A stretch of DNA of 15,060 bases from CAZKMM01 sp964592965 (GTDB taxonomy: Bacteria > RBG-13-61-14 > DRUE01): NCBI GenBank assembly GCA_964592965.1, contig CAZQJX010000058.1:1-15060 (forward strand), given 5' to 3'. Below are positions 7,901 to 13,021 of this stretch, piece by piece (position 1 is the stretch's first letter; the number at the start of each line of letters is the position of its first letter). The notes under the pieces are model-generated. The model was not told the origin of the DNA, did not search any database, and saw only the letters and a list, made by a program, of their open reading frames with translations. A program made the position numbers and the translations under genes.

Positions 7901-7941
7901 AATAAAAAACCGCTGGCAGGAGCTTTTCCCGCCAGCGGTTT
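7901..7941 (-). terminator. Attenuator terminator in the aroF leader (segments 3 and 4)
   Basis: On the minus strand, AAACCGCTGGCGGG (7941-7928) pairs with CCTGCCAGCGGTTT (7920-7907). The stem has 14 base pairs with a single G-U wobble and a 7-base AAAAGCT loop, and is followed by an unbroken T run that continues as TTTATT to 7901. This is a textbook intrinsic terminator, yet it stands only 25 bases upstream of the aroF ATG, in the same transcript. Its role is therefore most likely conditional termination. The pairing was read directly; folding energy was not computed. Confidence 0.93.
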
Positions 7942-8054
7942 CTTTGCTTTTTTATGTTTTAACTTATCGCATCACCAGACCCACCGCTGGCGGGAGTGGC
8001 TATACCAATAGCTAAATCGCCACCATCTCAAATCTTCAAATTCCCGCCATCGGT
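7928..8054 (-). promoter_or_regulatory. aroF attenuator: segments 1, 2 and 3 (protector and antiterminator)
   Basis: Segment 1 is ACCGATGGCGGG at 8054-8043, segment 2 is CCCGCCAGCGGT at 7994-7983 and segment 3 is ACCGCTGGCGGG at 7939-7928. Segments 2 and 3 are perfect complements over 12 bases, so the 2:3 pairing competes directly with the 3:4 terminator. Segment 1 is an 11-of-12 copy of segment 3 and can pair with segment 2, freeing segment 3 for termination. Segment 2 lies over leader codons 26-30, and the aromatic codons 16-23 lie between segments 1 and 2. By analogy with trp and phe attenuators, stalling there should leave segment 2 free to form the antiterminator, while a ribosome at the stop codon would mask it. 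Confidence 0.88.
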
Positions 8055-8070
8055 GAGCCTGAATATTCAT
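7972..8070 (-). CDS. aroF leader peptide rich in Trp, Tyr and Phe
   Basis: This 32-residue reading frame begins MNIQAHRWREFEDL and ends QRWVW. Aromatic residues are W8, F11, W16, W17, F19, Y21, W22, Y23, W30 and W32, making 10 of 32; residues 16-23 read WWRFSYWY. Such density is not expected by chance and matches the job of sensing charged tRNA-Trp, -Phe and -Tyr. The stop codon lies 31 bases before the terminator stem. There is no Shine-Dalgarno; the ATG at 8070 is 8 bases after the candidate -10 box, so translation may start on a leaderless mRNA. The peptide itself probably has no function beyond being translated. It lies immediately upstream of the pathway's first gene and overlaps attenuator segments 1 and 2. 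The reading frame and context are direct observations; the mechanism is inferred. Confidence 0.92.
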   Translation of the reverse strand: MNIQAHRWREFEDLRWWRFSYWYSHSRQRWVW

Positions 8071-8078
8071 CAATTCAA

Positions 8079-8107
8079 ATAAAAGCATATTTAAACTATT
8101 TTGTCAA
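8079..8107 (-). promoter_or_regulatory. Promoter of the aroF leader transcript
   Basis: The minus strand has a perfect -35 TTGACA at 8107-8102, a 17-base spacer and TTTTAT at 8084-8079, a 4-of-6 match to the -10 consensus. Start of transcription would fall at about 8074-8070, at or just before the leader peptide ATG. The -35 match and position are strong; the -10 is only moderate. Confidence 0.68.
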
Positions 8108-8361
8108 GCCCAATTTTTGAACATCAAAACTTCTTTTCCAAAAATTTTTATTTAAAGAAATTGCCGGTCGTAAAATCATTGATTTTTAACCTCTTTGGCA
8201 AAAAGGCATAAAAATAAGCCTGAAAAATCCACTTTTATTTTCAAACCACTGCTACAAAATTTAAACCTTTTAAATTGATTGATTTTTCAGCAGGTTAAGG
8301 AATTTGCCTTGATTTTTATTCTCCAAATTTTAAACAACTGCTCTATTTTTAAAGATATTTC
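8108..8361. other. AT-rich spacer between divergent promoters
   Basis: I see no credible gene in these 254 bases, which separate the aroF leader promoter from the promoter of the plus-strand operon. The stretch is rich in A and T runs. It contains one perfect inverted repeat, AATTTAAA at 8258-8265 and TTTAAATT at 8269-8276, separated by CCT; in DNA this AT-rich it may be chance. There are also two GATTTTT-type repeats near 8180 and 8281, with no evident function. Confidence 0.5.
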
Positions 8362-8388
8362 TTGACCATTAAAAGAAAATAAGATAAT
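8362..8388 (+). promoter_or_regulatory. Promoter of the DUF2085-AOR-GH2 operon
   Basis: TTGACC at 8362-8367 matches the -35 box at 5 of 6 positions. GATAAT at 8383-8388 matches the -10 box at 5 of 6, with a short 15-base spacer; the ATAATT register gives 16. The first gene's ATG begins 8 bases after GATAAT with no ribosome site, suggesting a leaderless transcript. Confidence 0.6.
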
Positions 8389-8396
8389 TTGGTAAA

Positions 8397-8870
8397 ATGA
8401 AAATCAATAATAGGAGCACTGGGGCTTTAAGTGCGGTTTTGTTTATTGTTAATATCTTAGTTTTTCTTCCGCCCTTTTTAATTAAAGCAGGATATTTTAA
8501 AGAAGCAGAGCTTGTTTATTTGCTTTTTTCACCTTTTTGCCATCAGCTGACTGAACGGAGTTTTCATATTTTCAGTGCTCAGCTCGCCCTCTGCGCCCGA
8601 TGCACAGGGATTTGGGCAGGATTATTATTGGGAACGCTGTTTTTTATCTTTTTCAAGCCAGAGATTTCCTCTTGGCTCCTTCTTCCGGTTTTGGTTATGA
8701 TTATTGATGGGATATTCAATGCGGTAAGTGGTTTTTCAACCCCGGCTTTTTTGCGCTTCTTTTTTGGTGCAGGTTTTGGATTTTCTGGCGGTTGGATTTT
8801 AGCAAGAGGATTTTATGAACTGGAAGAAAATCTAAAAAGAGAAAAATGGAAAACAAAGAGCACTATTTAA
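8397..8870 (+). CDS. DUF2085 family membrane protein
   Basis: This 157-residue protein carries the recognisable DUF2085 signature. CHQLTERSF is at 48-56, then CARCTGIWAG at 66-75, followed by a conserved Asp in MIIDGIFNAVSG at about 101-112. Four hydrophobic stretches (about 10-30, 68-87, 92-112 and 120-137) suggest an integral membrane protein with the Cys/His motif near a membrane face. The three Cys and one His could bind a metal or undergo redox chemistry, but no function is established for the family. The ATG at 8397 has no Shine-Dalgarno and lies 8 bases from the -10 box. It overlaps the next gene by 25 bases and heads the operon containing the tungsten oxidoreductase. Confidence 0.88.
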   Translation: MKINNRSTGALSAVLFIVNILVFLPPFLIKAGYFKEAELVYLLFSPFCHQLTERSFHIFSAQLALCARCTGIWAGLLLGTLFFIFFKPEISSWLLLPVLVMIIDGIFNAVSGFSTPAFLRFFFGAGFGFSGGWILARGFYELEENLKREKWKTKSTI

Positions 8871-9445
8871 AGATTTTTCTTTTAGTTGGTTTAGGGATAG
8901 GAATATTAAGCTCCCTGCCTGTATTTGCAATAGGAAATTGCTGTTGTATGTGGGAGCTTGCCGGCGGATTTTTGGCAGGATGGCTTCTTTGCAGGTGGGC
9001 GAGCAATCCTGTTAATTATGGCGAAGGTGCGCTTGTCGGTGCATTTAGCGGGATTTTGGCAGGAGTGATTTTTTCGTTTTTGCAGGCGCTTAAGCTTTAT
9101 TTAAATCCTGCATCTTTTAAAATGGCTTTTCAGCGTTCCTTTGAATTCAGAGGAATAGAGCCACCGCCTGAGCTGGAGCGGTTTTTTGACCAATTCTCTC
9201 AGCTTCTTGCCCATCCGTTTTACATTCTTTTGGCAGCGAGCTTTTTTTACATAATAATCTTTGCTATAATGACCACACTAGGAAGCTTGCTCGGGGTGCT
9301 GGTTTTTGAGCCAAGATTTGCTCAGATAAGACCAAAACGAGTTCAAATTAAAGAGCAACAAGAGCAGTTGCCAGATGAGGAGAAATTAAATTCAACAAGC
9401 TCTCCAAGGCTTTATTTTCCAAGAAAGAAAAAGGAGGGGGAGTAA
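8846..9445 (+). CDS. Unrecognised small membrane protein with a Cys-Cys-Cys motif
   Basis: The 199-residue product has hydrophobic segments at about 9-28, 36-50, 58-82 and 124-155. Small residues recur in the second and third (GGFLAGW, GEGALVGAFSGILAGV), which favours close helix packing. NCCCMWE at 31-37 sits just before the second segment. Residues 88-120 form a loop containing GIEPPPELERFFDQF, and the C-terminal 45 residues are hydrophilic and charged, probably cytoplasmic. I do not recognise a named family with confidence. The start lies inside the DUF2085 gene, 25 bases before its end. Its stop overlaps the next ATG by one base (TAATG), implying tight coupling with the oxidoreductase. 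A role in membrane anchoring or electron transfer with that enzyme is only speculation. Confidence 0.82.
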   Translation: MENKEHYLKIFLLVGLGIGILSSLPVFAIGNCCCMWELAGGFLAGWLLCRWASNPVNYGEGALVGAFSGILAGVIFSFLQALKLYLNPASFKMAFQRSFEFRGIEPPPELERFFDQFSQLLAHPFYILLAASFFYIIIFAIMTTLGSLLGVLVFEPRFAQIRPKRVQIKEQQEQLPDEEKLNSTSSPRLYFPRKKKEGE

Positions 9446-11439
9446 TGGGAAAAGGGTATATGGGAAAGATTCTCTGGATAGACCTAAGCAAGGGTGAATC
9501 AAAAATTGAAGAAATCCCAGATGAAGTTTATGAGCGCTTCCTTTCCGGATACGGGCTGGCAGTGAAAATCCTTTATGAGAGAATTCCGCCCGGAGCGGAC
9601 CCGCTCGGACCAGAGAATATCCTAGCTTTTATGAGCGGACTGCTCACAGGCACGCCCAGCCTGTTCACAGGAAGATGGATGGTTTGCGCCAAAAGCCCGC
9701 TTACTGGTGGTTGGGGAGATTCCAACTGCGGTGGAAATCTATCTCCTGCCATCAAGCGTGCGGGTGTTGATGGGATTTTCTTTGCTGGCGCCAGCGAAAA
9801 GCCAGTTTATGTGGTAATTGATGATGGCAAAGTGGAGATTCGTGATGCCAGCCACATCTGGGGTAAGGACTGCTATGAGACCGAAGACCTTATCCATAAG
9901 GAGCTCGGCGACGAGCGAGGACAGTTTAAAATCGCCTGCATAGGTCCTGCTGGAGAAAAGCTCTGCTTAATTGCAGGAATAAGCAATGACAAAGGAAGGT
10001 TTGCAGCAAGGAGCGGGCTGGGAGCTGTTATGGGCTCCAAAAAGCTCAAGGCAATTGCGGTGCGCGGAAAGCAAAAAATTGAAAGCGCAAATCCCGAGGC
10101 AATGAAGGAAATCACCAAGCGATTTAATAAGGCGCTCAATCGTGCAGATTTTCTTATGAAGATTATTAATAATCGTCTGTTCAAGATTGTAGGAAAAATG
10201 GCAAGAACAGGACCAGCTACCCGTAATCCCGGTGACCTTTGGAGGCTGGTTCTGAAAAAATACGGCACTATGGGCGTTACTGCTATGAGTGCTGAGAACG
10301 GAGACAGCCCGGTGAAAAACTGGAAAGGAGCGGGCTTTAAAGATTTTCCGCTTGACCGCTCCAGCAAAATCAGCGACGATACGGTGCTTAAATTTGAAGT
10401 GAAAAAATATGGTTGCTATTCCTGCCCAATTCGGTGCGGTGGGATTGTGGCAGTTAAAGAAGGTCCTTATCCGCTGGAAGAATCGCACAAGCCCGAGTAT
10501 GAGACGCTTTGCGCATTTGGCACTCTAACTCTCACTGATGACCTTTATGCGCTTTTTAAAATCAATGACCTTTGCAATCGGGGCGGAGTTGATACCATTT
10601 CCTGCGGAGCAGCGGTGGCTTTTGCTATTGAGTGCTATGAGCAGGGAGTGATTACTAAAGAAGATACAGGTGGGCTGGAACTTAGCTGGGGGAACAGCAA
10701 GGCGATAATCAAACTGGTGGAGATGATAATCAACCGCGAGGGCATTGGCGATATCCTTGCTGATGGTGTCAAGCGTGCCAGCGAGAAGCTGGGAAAAGGC
10801 TCAGAAAAATGGGCAGTTCACGCAGGCGGACAGGAACTTCCTATGCACGACCCGAAATTTGACCCAGGATATGGAATTGCCTATGAATGCGAGCCTACCC
10901 CCGGAAGGCATACCATTGCCAGCTATACCTGGCAGGATTTAATTGGCATAGACAGGTTTTTCAAAGATGCCCAGCCACTGAAGATGATGACCAGCAAGAG
11001 GGAGCGCCTGGACCCCAAAGCAAGGATAACCAATCAGGTGCTTAATTCTAAGCTGGCGCAGATTATGAACGGAGTGGGAATGTGCCTGTTTGGTCTGGGA
11101 ATGGGTCCGAAAACTCCTATTTTTGAATGGCTGAATTCTGCTACTGGCTGGAACAAGACCCCAGAGCAGTATCTTGAGGTAGCGGAGCGCATTCAGACCT
11201 TACGGCACAGCTTTAATATCCGTGAGGGCATCAAGCCCAAAGACTTCAAGATGACGCCAAGAGCAGCGGGCGACCCGCCTCTGGAAGCTGGTCCACACAA
11301 AGGCATAACCCTTGATACAGAAACTGCCCGCAGACTCTTTTATGAAGCCTATGGCTGGGACCCTGAGACAGGAAAGCCCAAAAAAGAAATTTTGGAGAAG
11401 CTCGGACTCAATGAGGTAATCAAAGACCTTTATGGATAA
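9445..11439 (+). CDS. Aldehyde:ferredoxin oxidoreductase family tungstoenzyme
   Basis: This 664-residue protein belongs to the AOR family, cytoplasmic enzymes holding a tungsten-bis-pyranopterin and one [4Fe-4S] cluster; known members oxidise aldehydes to acids with ferredoxin. The start GYMGKILWIDLSKGE, the GLLTGTPSLFTGRWMVCAKSPLTGGWGDSNCGG region and NDKGRFAARSGLGAVMGSKKLKA are characteristic. Cluster ligands are probably C324, C327 and C331 (CYSCPIRC), with C547 in GVGMCLFGLG as the fourth. EYETLCAFG at 351-359 is also typical. AAGGAGGGGG provides a strong ribosome site, and the start overlaps the previous stop. A MoaD/ThiS-like gene follows after 11 bases, a common AOR companion. Substrate cannot be told from sequence: classical AOR, a GOR-like enzyme or another branch remain possible. 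No BamC-type subunit is adjacent, so a BamB role is unlikely. Confidence 0.94.
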   Translation: MGKGYMGKILWIDLSKGESKIEEIPDEVYERFLSGYGLAVKILYERIPPGADPLGPENILAFMSGLLTGTPSLFTGRWMVCAKSPLTGGWGDSNCGGNLSPAIKRAGVDGIFFAGASEKPVYVVIDDGKVEIRDASHIWGKDCYETEDLIHKELGDERGQFKIACIGPAGEKLCLIAGISNDKGRFAARSGLGAVMGSKKLKAIAVRGKQKIESANPEAMKEITKRFNKALNRADFLMKIINNRLFKIVGKMARTGPATRNPGDLWRLVLKKYGTMGVTAMSAENGDSPVKNWKGAGFKDFPLDRSSKISDDTVLKFEVKKYGCYSCPIRCGGIVAVKEGPYPLEESHKPEYETLCAFGTLTLTDDLYALFKINDLCNRGGVDTISCGAAVAFAIECYEQGVITKEDTGGLELSWGNSKAIIKLVEMIINREGIGDILADGVKRASEKLGKGSEKWAVHAGGQELPMHDPKFDPGYGIAYECEPTPGRHTIASYTWQDLIGIDRFFKDAQPLKMMTSKRERLDPKARITNQVLNSKLAQIMNGVGMCLFGLGMGPKTPIFEWLNSATGWNKTPEQYLEVAERIQTLRHSFNIREGIKPKDFKMTPRAAGDPPLEAGPHKGITLDTETARRLFYEAYGWDPETGKPKKEILEKLGLNEVIKDLYG

Positions 11440-11450
11440 ATTAAGGCGGG

Positions 11451-11729
11451 ATGAAAGTAAAGGTGAAAGTTTCAGGAATGATTGACCGCAAGCTCATCAA
11501 TCGCGTGCTGGAAAAGGAGCTGGAAGAGGGCATAACCATTAAAAAGCTTTTTGAAAAGCTAGACCAGGAAAAGGAGCTGGGAAGAAAGTTTTTCAAAAAA
11601 ATGCTCAAGCTTCCGAGTCCACCAGTTTTGCTTATTAACGGTGAAAATGTGGATTTAAAAGAGGGATTGGAGCGAGCTCTCAATGATGGAGATGAAATCT
11701 CTTTAATTATGCCTATGGCAGGAGGTTAG
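11451..11729 (+). CDS. MoaD/ThiS-like sulfur carrier protein
   Basis: The 92-residue protein has a beta-grasp-like pattern and ends in PMAGG. A C-terminal Gly-Gly is the site adenylated and thiocarboxylated in MoaD and ThiS. The central VLLINGENVDLKEGLERALNDGDEISLIMP is typical of MoaD-family proteins next to AOR genes. It most likely donates sulfur for the dithiolene of the tungstopterin cofactor used by the preceding enzyme. The insert at about 38-58 (KLDQEKELGRKFFKKMLKL) is charged and makes it a little longer than a standard MoaD of about 80 residues. AAGGCGGG lies directly before the ATG. No adenylating MoeB/ThiF enzyme is in view, so activation must be in trans. A role in thiamine or thiolation is the alternative. 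Confidence 0.87.
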   Translation: MKVKVKVSGMIDRKLINRVLEKELEEGITIKKLFEKLDQEKELGRKFFKKMLKLPSPPVLLINGENVDLKEGLERALNDGDEISLIMPMAGG

Positions 11730-11732
11730 TAT

Positions 11733-12563
11733 ATGGAGGAGAGCGGATTCATAGATAGTTTTGATGGCACTAAACTTTATTGGAAAGGCTGGAGTGCTGA
11801 TAAATCTCCCAGAGCTTTAATCCTGATTGCTCATGGCTTGGGAGAGCATATTGGGCGATATGAGCATTTGGGTAAATTTCTTGCTGAAAAGGGCTTTTTG
11901 GTTTTTGGCTCTGACCATCGTGGTCATGGAAGGAGCGAAGGCAAGCGTGGGCATATTATGAGCTTTGATGAATATGTCCGTGATTATAAAATTTTTCGGG
12001 ATTTTATTCAGGAGAAAATTGGCGAGGAAAAATCTTTTCTCATCGGACACAGTATGGGCGGGCTGATTGCGGTTCATTATGTATTAAATTATCCTGATGA
12101 TTTTTCTGGGCTGATTCTTTCCAGCCCCGCGCTTCGGGTAGAGGTGAGTGCGGGCAAGGTTAAGCAGGCGCTGGGAAAGTTTTTCTCAAAATATCTTCCC
12201 AGCTTGACAATGAGCAACGGTCTTGACCCAAACTTTATCAGCCGAGACCCAGAAGTGGTAAAAAGGTATATTGAAGATGAGCTGGTGCACGATAGAGTAA
12301 GCGCGCGCTGGTTCACCAGCTTTATATCCGCTATTGATGAGGCGCAGAGGCGGGCTGGCGAGATAAAGCTTCCGCTTTTGGTAATGCAATCAGGAGCAGA
12401 TAAGCTTGTGGTTCCTGATGGTGCTAAGGAATTTTATGAAAAGGCACAAAGTCAAGATAAAACTCTGAAAATCTGGGAAGGATTTTATCACGAGATGTTC
12501 AACGAGCCGGAAAAAGAAGAGGTTTTTAAATTTCTTTTGGAATGGCTGGAAGCTCATCTTTAA
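11733..12563 (+). CDS. Alpha/beta hydrolase, monoacylglycerol lipase-like
   Basis: This 276-residue serine hydrolase resembles the Hydrolase_4 / lysophospholipase group that includes bacterial monoacylglycerol lipases. The HGLGEH loop at 34-39 would form the oxyanion hole, with SDHRGHGRSEG at 60-70. The nucleophile elbow GHSMGG places Ser at 107. Asp223 in VMQSGADKLV and His253 in GFYHEMFNEP complete the triad. A cap region at about 135-205 probably shapes the substrate pocket. There is no signal peptide, so it should be cytoplasmic or peripheral. It begins 3 bases after the moaD-like stop, with GGAGG 7 bases before the ATG, and ends overlapping the DUF192 gene by 22 bases. Lipid esters are the best-supported substrate class, but other esters are possible. 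Confidence 0.9.
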   Translation: MEESGFIDSFDGTKLYWKGWSADKSPRALILIAHGLGEHIGRYEHLGKFLAEKGFLVFGSDHRGHGRSEGKRGHIMSFDEYVRDYKIFRDFIQEKIGEEKSFLIGHSMGGLIAVHYVLNYPDDFSGLILSSPALRVEVSAGKVKQALGKFFSKYLPSLTMSNGLDPNFISRDPEVVKRYIEDELVHDRVSARWFTSFISAIDEAQRRAGEIKLPLLVMQSGADKLVVPDGAKEFYEKAQSQDKTLKIWEGFYHEMFNEPEKEEVFKFLLEWLEAHL

Positions 12564-13021
12564 TTAAATTTTGGCTTTTTATTTTTCTTCTTGGTGCGAT
12601 TTTCTCCTGCTCAGAAAAGGAAAAAGAGCAGGCGGGCTCTCCCCAAGTCATCATCAAAACCAGCTCAGGCAGAGAAATAAAGGTTAAGGTTAGGCTCGCT
12701 CTTACTGAGGAGCAGAGGAGAAAGGGGCTTATGCATCAAAGCAAGCTTGGGTTTGATGAAGGTATGCTTTTTGTTATGCCGTATTCAGGTTTTCATCGCT
12801 TCTGGATGAAAAACACACCTATTTCCCTTGACTTGATTTTTATCGGAGAGGATTTGAAAATAAAAGGAATTATTGAGCGCACCATTCCTGAAAGCAATGA
12901 GCCTTTAGGCATTGATGAGCCAAGTAGATATGTGCTGGAGGTGAGGGCGGGTTTTGCTCAACGGTTCGGCATCAAAGAAGGTGATGAGGTGAAATTTTTG
13001 AAAATTGAGGTGCAAAAATGA
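12542..13021 (+). CDS. DUF192 family protein, probable lipoprotein
   Basis: The 159-residue product has an N-terminal hydrophobic signal (LIKFWLFIFLLGAIFSC) ending in a lipobox-like IFSC, so Cys23 is probably lipidated and the protein anchored outside the cytoplasmic membrane. Phe at the -2 position is uncommon in lipoboxes. The DUF192 domain occupies about 36-156, with RRKGLMHQSKLGFDEGMLFVMP and the signature FWMKNTPISLDLIFIG at 87-102, then LEVRAGFAQRFGIKEGDEV. DUF192 has no firmly established function. The ATG lies inside the preceding hydrolase gene, and its TGA overlaps the next ATG (ATGA), so translation of hydrolase, DUF192 and GH2 genes is likely coupled. No strong ribosome site is visible, which fits coupling. 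Confidence 0.9.
   Translation: MAGSSSLIKFWLFIFLLGAIFSCSEKEKEQAGSPQVIIKTSSGREIKVKVRLALTEEQRRKGLMHQSKLGFDEGMLFVMPYSGFHRFWMKNTPISLDLIFIGEDLKIKGIIERTIPESNEPLGIDEPSRYVLEVRAGFAQRFGIKEGDEVKFLKIEVQK

Noticed and set aside
7907..7941. The hairpin as a plain terminator of an upstream transcription unit
   Set aside because: There is no upstream minus-strand gene to terminate except the leader peptide; the hairpin is within the aroF transcript and has an antiterminator alternative.
7877..8070. T-box or other tRNA-binding riboswitch upstream of aroF
   Set aside because: No T-box consensus (AGGGTGGNACCGCG) is present, whereas the aromatic-rich leader frame and four-segment pairing explain the terminator fully.
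8258..8276. AATTTAAA / TTTAAATT inverted repeat as an operator
   Set aside because: AT-only repeats are easily produced by chance in this AT-rich spacer, and it is about 86 bases or more from either promoter.
9873..10488. Two overlapping minus-strand open frames of 164 and 173 codons
   Set aside because: Both lie opposite the AOR coding sequence, whose family motifs are continuous across the region.
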